From the NCBI RefSeq assembly GCF_001425355.1, contig NZ_LMQN01000012.1, forward strand, positions 163,190-227,189: a stretch of DNA of 64,000 nt, in the 5' to 3' direction. Numbering within the stretch: position 1 is the stretch's first letter; each line of letters opens with the position of its first letter. The notes beneath the pieces are model-generated. The model was not told the origin of the DNA and ran no database searches. It saw only the letters and a list, made by a program, of their open reading frames with translations. Shown one piece after another: positions 1 to 6,796 of this stretch. The DNA comes from Chryseobacterium sp. Leaf405. Lineage in GTDB: Bacteria; Bacteroidota; Bacteroidia; Flavobacteriales; Weeksellaceae. Both the position numbers and the translations under genes were made by a program.

Positions 1-847
1 AGCGAGTTTGTTGACGGTGAAAGAAGTTCAAGCTGTTTCGGCGGTATTCATCAGTCATACTCATATTGATCATTTTTCAAATTTTGATGGAATTTTCAGA
101 CATCAGATCGGAAGCGGAGATAAAATTGTGATTTGTGGACCGAAAAATATTTATCAACAAGTTGAAGCAAGATTAAAATCTTACACTTGGAATTTAATTG
201 ATGAGAATGCGATTGAATACGAAATCAGAGAAATTGTTTCAAAAGAAGAAATCAATGTGTATAAACTTCTTCCGCCATATTGGAATATTGAATTCATTAA
301 AACTCAAAATTTTCTTTTTGAAGACGAATATGTGAATGTTGACTTTGCGATTTTGGATCATAAAACAGATTCTATCGCTTATTTATTCAAAGAAAAAGAT
401 ACAGTAACTTTCAATGAAAACGGTTCGGAATTCAAAAAAGGAAAATGGATCAGCGAGTTGAAAACAGCTTTTGAAAATAATGATTCCGACAAAGAAATTG
501 AGGTTGAAGGAACGATTTACAAAGCTGCAGATTTATTTCATTTATTGACAAAAAATGCAGGCTATAAATTAGGAATCATTATGGATCATGCCGTTTGTGA
601 AGACAATTATGAAAAGATAAAAACAGTTTTCAAAAAAGCGGATATGATGTATATCGAGACGTTTTATAAAGATGAAGATCAGGAATTTGCAAAAATAAAT
701 TATCACAGTTATGCCTCTGCATCGGGGAAAATAATGAATGAATGTAATGTGAAAGAGGCAATACCGATTCACTTTTCAAGAAGATATGTGGAAAGTGATA
801 AACTGGAAATTGAAACGGCTTTTTATAAAGCATTTCAGGGAAATTAA
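1..847 (+). CDS. RNase Z-like metallo-beta-lactamase fold hydrolase (5' partial)
   Basis: The reading frame is open to the left edge, so the N-terminus (perhaps 40-50 residues) lies outside the window; the TTG at 8 is not a convincing start. The metal-binding HTHIDH motif appears 17 residues after that TTG. The C-terminal third carries an IETF segment, a YHS segment and a final HFSRRY, in the same order and spacing as the HEAT, HST and THFSxRY motifs of RNase Z. This suggests an RNase Z-type phosphodiesterase (tRNA 3' processing family) rather than a beta-lactamase. It precedes a phosphoesterase and two exonucleases on the same strand, which fits an RNA-processing role. Substrate is inferred only; a general MBL-fold hydrolase is the alternative. 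Confidence 0.7.
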   Translation, partial: ASLLTVKEVQAVSAVFISHTHIDHFSNFDGIFRHQIGSGDKIVICGPKNIYQQVEARLKSYTWNLIDENAIEYEIREIVSKEEINVYKLLPPYWNIEFIKTQNFLFEDEYVNVDFAILDHKTDSIAYLFKEKDTVTFNENGSEFKKGKWISELKTAFENNDSDKEIEVEGTIYKAADLFHLLTKNAGYKLGIIMDHAVCEDNYEKIKTVFKKADMMYIETFYKDEDQEFAKINYHSYASASGKIMNECNVKEAIPIHFSRRYVESDKLEIETAFYKAFQGN

Positions 848-1023
848 ATTAAAAATCAACAGTGAAAGTTACCTGAGATTTTAACACTTAAGTTTTTGAA
901 AATCTTTGATTTTCTTCTGATGTGAACTAAATGTTTTCAAACTATTAAACTTTAAAAACTAATATGTTCTTAAGTGTTAAAAAAATCTTTTGCGATTAAA
1001 TAACAATTATTAAAACAAAAAAA

Positions 1024-1587
1024 ATGAAGCCAAACATATTTTTTACAGCAGACCACCATTTTGGTCATGAAAATATTATAAAATTCTCCGAAAGACCTTT
1101 TGAGTCTTTGGAACAGATGAATGAAGAACTCATCAAAAGATGGAATGAAAGAATCGGCAAGGACGATACTGTTTACTATTTGGGCGATATGAGTTTAGGC
1201 AAACCTGATTTCACGAAAGAAATTTTAGATCGATTAAACGGAAATATCCATTTAATAAAAGGAAATCATGAAGGTGCGGCATTGACTTATCCTAAACGAT
1301 TTGCTTCGATCAGAGATTATCATGAATTGAGAATCGATGAACATGAAAATAGTAATGGCAAACAAAAAATCATTCTTTTTCATTACGCCATGAGAACCTG
1401 GAACGGTTCGCATCGAGGAGTTTGGCAGCTCTACGGACATTCGCACGGTACTTTGTCCGATGACGAAATGGCTCTAAGCATCGATGTCGGAGTAGATTGT
1501 CACAATTTTTATCCGGTTTCTTACGAAGAAGTGAAGGATTTGATGAAAAAGAAAAAATGGACGCCGCCGTTTGCGCCAAGAAATTAA
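1024..1587 (+). CDS. Calcineurin-like metallophosphoesterase
   Basis: A 187-residue single-domain protein with all metallophosphoesterase motifs in order: DHH near residues 10-12, GD at 54-55, GNHE at 80-83, a lone H at about 120 and GHSHG at 138-142. These residues bind two metal ions and hydrolyse phosphomono- or diesters. The short length fits the small cytosolic COG4186-type group. It has no signal peptide or membrane segment. It sits between the RNase Z-like gene and the paired exonucleases on the same strand; related small phosphoesterases are often found in RNA repair neighbourhoods, but the substrate cannot be read from sequence. The ATG follows an A-rich leader. Confidence 0.8.
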   Translation: MKPNIFFTADHHFGHENIIKFSERPFESLEQMNEELIKRWNERIGKDDTVYYLGDMSLGKPDFTKEILDRLNGNIHLIKGNHEGAALTYPKRFASIRDYHELRIDEHENSNGKQKIILFHYAMRTWNGSHRGVWQLYGHSHGTLSDDEMALSIDVGVDCHNFYPVSYEEVKDLMKKKKWTPPFAPRN

Positions 1588-1635
1588 TTGAGTGATATAT
1601 TTTGAAAATCATTCATCAATTAATGTAAACAAATT

Positions 1636-2181
1636 ATGAAAACAACAAACAAGATATTAGTCGTCGATATAGAAGCCACCTGTTGGGAAAATGACAGAAT
1701 TCCTATCGGTCAAAAAGTCGACATTATAGAAATAGGAATTTGCGAACTGGATAGGGCAACCAACGAAATATCCAATAAACAAAGCATCTATGTAATCCCT
1801 GAAAGATCGAAAATAAGCAGATTCTGTACAGATCTTACAGGAATTACGCCGCGACTGATTAAAGAAAAAGGAATTCATTTTGAAGAAGCCTGTGAAAAAA
1901 TTAGAGATGAATATGACTCGTCTTCTCTTATTTGGGCCGGTTTTGGGGAATTCGATAAAGAACAGATCATGCAGCAGTGTGATTATTTCGGAATCGAAAA
2001 TCCTTTCTCGGAAAATTACCTGAATATTATGAATCAATTCAAACATTATAATGGACTTCATAAAATGATGGGTTTAAAAAGAGCGTTGAAATTCCTGAAT
2101 ATGGATTTTGAAGGAAATCATCACAGCGGAGCAGACGATGCTTACAATGCCGCCAAAATTTTAAGGGAGATTTTGCGGTAA
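1636..2181 (+). CDS. DEDDh-family 3'-5' exonuclease (first copy)
   Basis: A 181-residue exonuclease of the Eri1/KapD-like group. Motif I is DIEATCW (D11, E13), motif II lies around FGEFDKEQI, and motif III is HHSGADDA near residues 162-169, giving the DEDDh catalytic set. Family members trim RNA or DNA 3' ends with two metal ions. The TDLTGIT segment is typical of the family. No extra domain is present. It is followed 27 bases later by a paralogue of almost the same length, so the pair arose by tandem duplication. Being close to an Ro60 protein and tRNA-like RNAs suggests RNA trimming, but that is inference. Confidence 0.85.
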   Translation: MKTTNKILVVDIEATCWENDRIPIGQKVDIIEIGICELDRATNEISNKQSIYVIPERSKISRFCTDLTGITPRLIKEKGIHFEEACEKIRDEYDSSSLIWAGFGEFDKEQIMQQCDYFGIENPFSENYLNIMNQFKHYNGLHKMMGLKRALKFLNMDFEGNHHSGADDAYNAAKILREILR

Positions 2182-2208
2182 ATTACTAACAATAAACAAT
2201 TTAAAGAA

Positions 2209-2757
2209 GTGAAAACAACAGACAATATATTAATTATAGACCTCGAAGCTACGTGTTGGGATGACCACCCGCCAAGAGGTCAGGAAAGTGAAATCATAGA
2301 AATCGGAGTTTGTATTATGGATGCAAAAACCGGTAAGATTTCCAAAAATGAAGGAATTTTGGTGAAACCTCAATACTCGAAAGTGAGTCCGTTTTGTACG
2401 GAGCTGACCTCCATTACGCAACAAATGCTTGATGAAGAAGGGATTTTGCTGGAAGATGCATTAGATATTCTCAGAGCGGAATATGATTCTGAAGACCTGA
2501 CTTGGGCGAGTTACGGAAACTACGATCTAAATATGCTTCAAAATCAGGCGAGAAGATTTAATATCGATTATCCTTTGAGTGATGATCATATTAATGTGAA
2601 AACGTTATTCGGGCAAATGCATCCGACTGTTCGTAAAAGTGTTGGCATGGCAAGAGCTTTAGGCGAACTGAATTTTACGCTTGAAGGCACGCATCACAGA
2701 GGTGTAGATGATGCTAAAAATATTGCAAAAATTTTGCATTGGTGCTTACAACAATAA
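2209..2757 (+). CDS. DEDDh-family 3'-5' exonuclease (second copy)
   Basis: A 182-residue paralogue of the preceding gene. It begins with a GTG codon that aligns with the first copy's ATG (both read MKTT). Motif I is DLEATCW, motif II is YGNYDLN, and motif III is THHRGVDDA. The catalytic residues are intact in both copies, so neither is obviously decaying, although the proteins have diverged in the middle. Co-transcription with the first copy is likely given the 27-base gap and the lack of a terminator between them. A strong hairpin terminator follows at 2791. Confidence 0.85.
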   Translation: MKTTDNILIIDLEATCWDDHPPRGQESEIIEIGVCIMDAKTGKISKNEGILVKPQYSKVSPFCTELTSITQQMLDEEGILLEDALDILRAEYDSEDLTWASYGNYDLNMLQNQARRFNIDYPLSDDHINVKTLFGQMHPTVRKSVGMARALGELNFTLEGTHHRGVDDAKNIAKILHWCLQQ

Positions 2758-2790
2758 TGTAACGATTTAGTAATCTGAAATATGACAATG

Positions 2791-2816
2791 ACTCCCTTTC
2801 AATAAGGGAGTTTTTT
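2791..2816. terminator. Rho-independent terminator between convergent genes
   Basis: ACTCCCTT and AAGGGAGT form an 8-bp stem with a five-base loop, followed by TTTTTT on the plus strand; the minus strand also has a T-rich tail. It ends the exonuclease transcript. The stop codon of the minus-strand VOC gene (2799-2801) lies inside the loop. Confidence 0.8.
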
Positions 2817-3260
2817 ATTTTTCTTCAGCCATTCTTCATAGGAAAGTACACCCAATTCAGGTTTTCCTTCGCCTTCTAAAATTGAGATGAATTCCAGTTG
2901 ATTTCCATCAGGATCATTAAAATAAATCGCCAAGGCAGGCATCCATGCAAAAACCATGGGCTGAACTGATTCATTTTTAAGAAAATTGTAAGGCTTTAAG
3001 TTTTTATTTTTCAGAAAATCAACAGAATAATTCAGAATATCTTCTTTATCTGCTGTAAAGGCAAAATGTCTCGTCTGCAAATTTTCTTTCTGTTCCCACA
3101 AACCTAACATGGATTCTTTATTTTTTCCGATCCATAGAAAAGCAATCGGGCGAGTTTCATCTTTATGAGCGAATTCCAATCCTAAAATTTCAGTGTAAAA
3201 TTGAATTGCATTTTCCAAGTTGCCTACCTGAACGTGAGTTTCATATAATCCTTTAATCAT
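2799..3260 (-). CDS. VOC-family (glyoxalase/bleomycin-resistance fold) protein
   Basis: A 153-residue vicinal oxygen chelate protein made of two beta-alpha-beta-beta-beta modules. The N-terminal strand carries THVQVGNLENAIQFY with a metal-ligand type His, and the C-terminal strand carries FNDPDGNQLEFI with the usual final Glu. Such proteins bind a divalent metal and act as lyases, dioxygenases or antibiotic-binding proteins; the precise reaction cannot be assigned. It is transcribed alone, convergent to the exonuclease pair, and its last codons overlap the shared terminator. Confidence 0.75.
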   Translation of the reverse strand: MIKGLYETHVQVGNLENAIQFYTEILGLEFAHKDETRPIAFLWIGKNKESMLGLWEQKENLQTRHFAFTADKEDILNYSVDFLKNKNLKPYNFLKNESVQPMVFAWMPALAIYFNDPDGNQLEFISILEGEGKPELGVLSYEEWLKKNKKLPY

Positions 3261-3388
3261 CGTTTAAAATTTTAATGAAACAAAACTATATAAAGGATTT
3301 TCAAAAACTCCCAATTCCCAATTCCTTTATATAAAATGAGTAATAGATAGATTTTATAGTTTGTTTAGAATCTATTTTTTATTAATAA

Positions 3389-3634
3389 GGCTGTTTAAAC
3401 TTTCCCTGTTTCCTGTTTTAATTAAAACAGCTTGTTTAAACTAAAATGATTTTCTGATTTTGCTTAAACAGGTTGTTTCTACTTTCCCGGTTTTCTGTTT
3501 TAATTAAAACAGACTGTTCAGACTAAAATAGTTTTCTGATTTTGTTTAAATAGCTTGTTTCTACTTTCCCGGTTTTCTATTTTAATTAAAACAGACTGTT
3601 TAAACTAAAATGATTTTCTGATTTATTTATTTTA
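3389..3634. repeat. Three-copy 82-bp tandem repeat with an AT-rich palindrome
   Basis: Three imperfect copies start at 3389, 3471 and 3553, an exact 82-base period judged by TTTCCC at 3401, 3483 and 3565. Each copy contains the palindrome CTGTTTTAATTAAAACAG (3413, 3495, and 3577 with one change), followed by a conserved GATTTTCTGATTT block. No reading frame runs through it. It fills most of the 528-base space between the VOC gene and rsr (3261-3788), well upstream of the rsr promoter. It could be a protein-binding array, a recombination relic or a set of small hairpins. Confidence 0.9.
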
Positions 3635-3693
3635 CAGTATCATCTACTCCTTGAAATGACAAAAAAATAAAACTTTTTCATAAAAAATTCTGC

Positions 3694-3727
3694 TACGCAA
3701 AAACATTGCGTAAAAGCACACTTACTT
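3694..3727 (+). promoter_or_regulatory. rsr promoter with TACGCAA/TTGCGTA inverted repeat
   Basis: TACGCAA (3694-3700) and TTGCGTA (3706-3712) form a perfect 7-bp inverted repeat with a 5-base spacer. It is placed about where the -33 element should be relative to TTACTTTG (3720-3727), a near match to the TAnnTTTG -7 box. The layout suggests a repressor or activator site. Similar TGCGTA motifs occur before the RNA array and the HTH gene pair. Confidence 0.6.
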
Positions 3728-3788
3728 TGTATAAGAAATGAGAGAGGAAGTGATAATCTTCCAAAATGTTTAACAAAAAACAGTAACC

Positions 3789-5306
3789 ATGAAATTTAAT
3801 TTTTTAAGAAAAGAAAATAAAGTAGTAATGAACTACGAAGGGGCAAAAGCATATACAATGACACCTGCAGAAGAACTATACAGTGCTGTTGTTACAACAG
3901 GATTATCAAACACTTCTTATGAAAAGGGAAATGACAGATTGAGGAGAATTCAAGCTCTTATTCAGAAAAACGATCCTGAGTTCGTTGCAAAATTGGCAGT
4001 TTATGCAAGAAAAGATATGTATTTACGCTCAATTCCGTTGGTTTTGACGACTGAATTGGCAAAGCAAACTTCAGGTACAGACTTGGTAAGCAGAACCGTT
4101 GACGGAGTTATTCAAAGAGCAGACGAAATCACAGAATTGTTGGCATATTACCAATTGGCAAACGAAAGAACAGATTTGAAAAAATTGAATAAACTTTCAA
4201 AACAAATCCAAAAAGGTCTGGTAAAATCTTTCAATAAATTTGATGAATACCAATTCGCAAAATACAACAGAAAAGCAGAAGTGACATTGAAAGATGCTTT
4301 GTTTTTGGTTCACCCGAAAGCAAAAGATGAAAATCAACAGGCTATTTTTAACAAAATCGTCAACGATTCATTGGAAGCTCCATATACTTGGGAAGTTGAG
4401 CTTTCAGTGTTGGGTCAGACAAAATTTGCCGACGATACAGAAAGAAAATCAGCTTTCAAAAGCAAATGGGAAGAATTGATTTTCAGCAACAAATTGGGTT
4501 ATATGGCAACTTTACGAAACCTTAGAAATATTTTGGAAGCCAACGTTTCTTCAGATGCGATGTACAAAGTATGCAAGTATTTGGCGGATGAAAAAGCGGT
4601 AAGAAATTCAAAACAATTGCCATTCAGATTTTTGGCAGCGTATAGAGAATTGAAAAATATCGATTCAAAATATACTTCATCTATCTTGGAAGCGTTGGAA
4701 GATGCGGTGATGGTGAGTGCAAAAAATATCAAAGGTTTTGGTTTCGAAACTTCTGTGGTTATAGCGGCAGACGTTTCTGGTTCGATGCAGCAACCGGTTT
4801 CTCCGAAATCTAAAGTATTGTTGTATGATATTGGTTTGCTGATGTCGATGATGTTGCAGTCAAAATGTAAAAACGTGATTACAGGTATGTTCGGTGACAC
4901 TTGGAAAAGAGTTCCGATGCCTAAAAACGGTATTTTGAGAAATGTAGATGCATTTTACAAAAGAGAAGGCGAGGTGGGTTATGCTACAAACGGTCATCTG
5001 GTGATTGAAGATTTGATCAATAAAAAAGAAAAAGTAGATAAAATTATGTTGTTTACCGATACCCAAATGTGGGATACTGGCGGATTTTCAAATGCTTTCG
5101 GAAACTCATGGAACCGATATAAAAAGATTAATCCAAATGCAAAATTGTATATTTTTGATTTGGCTGGTTACGGAAAACAACCTTTGGATGTCAGAAAAAA
5201 TGATGTATATCTAATTGCAGGTTGGTCCGACAAAATCTTCGACGTACTGAATGCTTTGGAAGACCGAAAATCTGCTGTAGAAATGATTAAAAAAGTAGTG
5301 CTTTAA
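3789..5306 (+). CDS. rsr: Ro60/Rsr homologue: TROVE and vWA domain RNA-binding protein
   Basis: A 505-residue protein close in length to Deinococcus Rsr. Residues about 10-300 form the helical TROVE ring. The C-terminal von Willebrand A domain starts near residue 320 with the metal-ion site DVSGS (D328) and a later FTDTQMW aspartate. Ro proteins bind Y RNAs on the outside of the ring and misfolded RNA ends in the cavity, and in Deinococcus link the RNA to polynucleotide phosphorylase for decay and processing. The downstream array of Y-RNA-like units is strong contextual support. The ATG is preceded by a leader of about 60 bases that reappears before the RNA array. A hairpin overlaps the stop codon. 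Confidence 0.93.
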   Translation: MKFNFLRKENKVVMNYEGAKAYTMTPAEELYSAVVTTGLSNTSYEKGNDRLRRIQALIQKNDPEFVAKLAVYARKDMYLRSIPLVLTTELAKQTSGTDLVSRTVDGVIQRADEITELLAYYQLANERTDLKKLNKLSKQIQKGLVKSFNKFDEYQFAKYNRKAEVTLKDALFLVHPKAKDENQQAIFNKIVNDSLEAPYTWEVELSVLGQTKFADDTERKSAFKSKWEELIFSNKLGYMATLRNLRNILEANVSSDAMYKVCKYLADEKAVRNSKQLPFRFLAAYRELKNIDSKYTSSILEALEDAVMVSAKNIKGFGFETSVVIAADVSGSMQQPVSPKSKVLLYDIGLLMSMMLQSKCKNVITGMFGDTWKRVPMPKNGILRNVDAFYKREGEVGYATNGHLVIEDLINKKEKVDKIMLFTDTQMWDTGGFSNAFGNSWNRYKKINPNAKLYIFDLAGYGKQPLDVRKNDVYLIAGWSDKIFDVLNALEDRKSAVEMIKKVVL

Positions 5307-5320
5307 AAGGCACTGCTTTT
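5291..5320 (+). terminator. Hairpin overlapping the rsr stop codon
   Basis: AAAAGTAGTGC (5291-5301) pairs with GCACTGCTTTT (5310-5320), an 11-bp stem with one G-U pair and an 8-base loop. The T tract is only four bases, so it may be a terminator or an mRNA-stabilising 3' hairpin. It covers the last codons of rsr. Confidence 0.55.
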
Positions 5321-5351
5321 AAAATAAAACTAATAACCATTAATTTTTTTA

Positions 5352-5441
5352 GGAGCTATTTCCCGCTTTCCACTATATCTTTTTCGCCAACGCTTTTTCC
5401 AAGCCATTGCAGAAAAAGGATGTCGTTGCAATCGGGGCTAA
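5352..5441. repeat. Dispersed hairpin repeat, copy 1 (about 90 bp)
   Basis: The element begins GGAGCTATTTCCCGCTTTCC and ends AATCGGGGCTAA; its two halves form a long imperfect hairpin with inner arms TCTTTTTC and GAAAAAGGA. The same layout (TTTCC-GGCTTTC, a run of T, a run of A, then AATCCGGGGC) recurs at 30141-30240. Such intergenic repeats are familiar in flavobacterial genomes. It separates the rsr hairpin from the next small gene. Confidence 0.65.
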
Positions 5442-5457
5442 TTTAAAATAACTAATT

Positions 5458-5910
5458 ATGAAAAATATAACTTTAGATTTTATAAAAGGAATTTTATATA
5501 CATATGCAGACTTAAATACTCCAGATAGTAATTTATCTTATAAATATGAAATAATCGAAATGGAATTAGAAAAAGATGAATCTATTTTTTTAGAAAATCA
5601 ATTTCAACTTCCAGAAGAATGCTTATTTACTATTGAAGATATTAACTTTGAAGAATTTCAAAAGTCTCTAAATAATTGGTTCTTTAAAAATGGTGAAATT
5701 TCTAATTTACAAATCGATGAAAGAAGAGAAGATAATTATATCGAATTATTTTTCAATAACTTAAATGATTTGATATATATTAAAAATATTAAAACAGTGG
5801 AATTTAGCTATGCCAATGAAGCGTATTATGAATTAGGAATTTATTATGAATATTTTTTCATAGAAGGAGATAAGAATAAATATCTTGTCTATTTTAAATA
5901 TGAAGATTAA
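5458..5910 (+). CDS. Hypothetical acidic protein
   Basis: A 150-residue, acidic, aromatic-rich protein with no signal peptide, membrane segment or recognisable catalytic motif. It starts with ATG after an A-rich leader. Base composition is more AT-rich than its neighbours, and it sits between rsr and the RNA array, so it could be an insertion into that locus or an immunity-type protein. The first RNA unit starts seven bases after its stop codon. I do not recognise the family. Confidence 0.55.
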   Translation: MKNITLDFIKGILYTYADLNTPDSNLSYKYEIIEMELEKDESIFLENQFQLPEECLFTIEDINFEEFQKSLNNWFFKNGEISNLQIDERREDNYIELFFNNLNDLIYIKNIKTVEFSYANEAYYELGIYYEYFFIEGDKNKYLVYFKYED

Positions 5911-5916
5911 TAAAAC

Positions 5917-5988
5917 AAGCCGATGCCGTGAAAAGAAATCCTTCGAAATCTAATTGAATATGAGTCTTTTCGTCAGATTGCTCGGTTT
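5917..5988 (+). ncRNA. Y-RNA-like unit 1 (short form)
   Basis: Outer stem AAGCCGA (5917-5923) pairs with TCGGTTT (5982-5988). The box GATGCCGT follows, then inner stem GAAAAGA (5930-5936) pairing with TCTTTTC (5965-5971), with CTTCG (5941-5945) at the start of the loop domain. No T-loop or D-loop is present. The helix sequences differ from the other units while pairing is kept, which supports a structured RNA. It may be co-transcribed from the upstream gene. Confidence 0.65.
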
Positions 5989-5989
5989 T

Positions 5990-6068
5990 AACAATGTCGT
6001 ATGTAAGAATTCCATCGTCAAACTTAAAATTTGAATATCAACAAACTCTTACAATTTATTACTTGGTT
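5990..6068 (+). ncRNA. Y-RNA-like unit 2 (degenerate short form)
   Basis: The box AATGTCGTA (5993-6001) is followed by inner stem TGTAAGA (6002-6008), which pairs with TCTTACA (6047-6053). The outer stem is weak: AACAA pairs with TTGGTT (6063-6068) only if one G is bulged, and the CTTCG box has become CATCG. It matches the scaffold of the other units but looks decayed. Confidence 0.45.
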
Positions 6069-6084
6069 TTTAAAATAAATTTCA

Positions 6085-6150
6085 ACTGCGTAAAAAGAAT
6101 GCGCATTAAAGCAATAATTTTGCTTTAACAAAAAACAATAACCATAAAAA
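6085..6150 (+). promoter_or_regulatory. Promoter and leader of the Y-RNA-like array (rsr-leader copy)
   Basis: TAATTTTG (6115-6122) is a perfect TAnnTTTG -7 box, preceded by CTGCGTA and ATGCGCA motifs (6086-6105). Bases 6124-6149 match the rsr leader and start codon region 3769-3794 at 24 of 26 positions; one difference turns the rsr ATG into ATA. The first long RNA unit begins at 6157. The A/T hairpin AAAGCAA-TTGCTTT also spans the -7 box. Confidence 0.6.
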
Positions 6151-6156
6151 CTTAAA

Positions 6157-6291
6157 AAAGTAAGTGTCGTAAAACAGAATTTCTTCGTTAAGGGACAGCA
6201 ATACAGGTTCGAATCCTGTTTCCGGACATTCGGAATGGCGTAAATGGTATCGCTCTGTGAGTAAGTCTCTGTTTGATTTTTACCTTACTTT
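6157..6291 (+). ncRNA. Y-RNA-like unit 3 with permuted tRNA body
   Basis: Outer stem AAAGTAAG pairs with CTTACTTT; the box GTGTCGTA follows; inner stem AAACAGA pairs with TCTGTTT near 6270. The loop domain reads, in order, a T arm (ACAGG, loop TTCGAAT, CCTGT at 6203-6219), an acceptor-like stem TTCCGG/TCGGAA closed by ACAT (6220-6235), and a D arm GCG...TGGTA...CGC (6236-6254). That is tRNA order cut open at the anticodon arm and sealed at the acceptor end, so it is not an ordinary tRNA gene. Confidence 0.75.
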
Positions 6292-6296
6292 AAAAC

Positions 6297-6366
6297 AATC
6301 GATGCCGTAAGAAAGAGTTACTTCGACTCCAAATTGTAAAGCCTCTTTCAAATTTTTTGCTCGGTT
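6297..6366 (+). ncRNA. Y-RNA-like unit 4 (short form)
   Basis: Outer stem AATCGA (6297-6302) pairs with TCGGTT (6361-6366). The box GATGCCGTA follows; inner stem GAAAGAG (6311-6317) pairs with CTCTTTC (6343-6349); TACTTCG is at 6319-6325. The closing TTGCTCGGTTTT is shared with unit 1, so the short units form a subclass. No tRNA-like arms are present. Confidence 0.7.
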
Positions 6367-6383
6367 TTAAAAAAATATAAAAT

Positions 6384-6521
6384 AATCAAGTGTCGTTTTA
6401 GAATCATACTTCGATATTTAATCTTTGGGTCACAGGTTCGAATCCTGTCTTTTCTTCGGGAAAAGTAGCTCAGCTGGTAGAGCAAAAGCACTGAAAAGTA
6501 TTCTATATTTTTACCTTGATT
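6384..6521 (+). ncRNA. Y-RNA-like unit 5 with permuted tRNA body
   Basis: Outer stem AATCAAG (6384-6390) pairs with CTTGATT (6515-6521); the box GTGTCGT follows; inner stem TAGAAT pairs with ATTCTA near 6500; TACTTCG is at 6408-6414. The loop domain holds a perfect T arm (6432-6448, loop TTCGAAT), an acceptor-like stem CTTTTC/GAAAAG closed by a UUCG-type loop (6449-6465), and a canonical D arm TAGCTCAGCTGGTAGAGCA (6466-6484). This is the clearest case in which a tetraloop replaces the open acceptor end of a tRNA. Confidence 0.8.
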
Positions 6522-6528
6522 TTATAAT

Positions 6529-6628
6529 AAAGAGTGTCGTAGTAAAGACTTACTTCTTGGTGTAATTTTGGTTCGAGTCCAAACAATCTTGCAAAAGATT
6601 GGGAAGTCTTTCAATGAGTTACCTCTTT
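6529..6628 (+). ncRNA. Y-RNA-like unit 6 with T arm and acceptor only
   Basis: Outer stem AAAGAG pairs with CTCTTT (6529-6534/6623-6628); the box GTGTCGTA follows; inner stem AAAGACTT pairs with AAGTCTTT, 8 bp. The loop domain has a perfect T arm (TTTGG, TTCGAGT, CCAAA at 6567-6583) and a 7-bp acceptor-like stem CAATCTT/AAGATTG closed by a GCAA tetraloop (6584-6601). The inner stem follows two bases later, so the D arm is missing. Confidence 0.75.
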
Positions 6629-6641
6629 TTTAATTTAAATA

Positions 6642-6791
6642 AAAACAAGTGCCGTAGAAAAGTGTTACTTCGCTCATTACGACGGGGTCACGGGTTCGAG
6701 TCCCGTCTCTTCCACAAAGAAAACACAAATATATAGGAAGAGTAGCTCAGTTGGTTAGAGCACGACTAACTTTTGATTGTTGCCTTGTTTT
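6642..6791 (+). ncRNA. Y-RNA-like unit 7 with nearly complete permuted tRNA body
   Basis: Outer stem AAAACAAG pairs with CTTGTTTT, 8 bp; the box GTGCCGTA follows; inner stem AAAAGT pairs with ACTTTT; TACTTCG is at 6666-6672. The body has a variable-loop-like GGGGTC, a T arm (6690-6706), a 7-bp acceptor stem CTCTTCC/GGAAGAG (6707-6713/6736-6742) joined by a 22-base A-rich loop instead of ends, and a D arm GCTC...GAGC (6745-6761). Both halves look like a normal tRNA with the order of halves swapped. Confidence 0.8.
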
Positions 6792-6796
6792 ACCAT

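Noticed and set aside
6432..6484. Canonical tRNA genes within the 6157-6934 region
   Set aside because: T and D arms look normal, but they come in the wrong order, the acceptor strands face each other across a short loop, and no anticodon arm is present. They are parts of the permuted RNA units.
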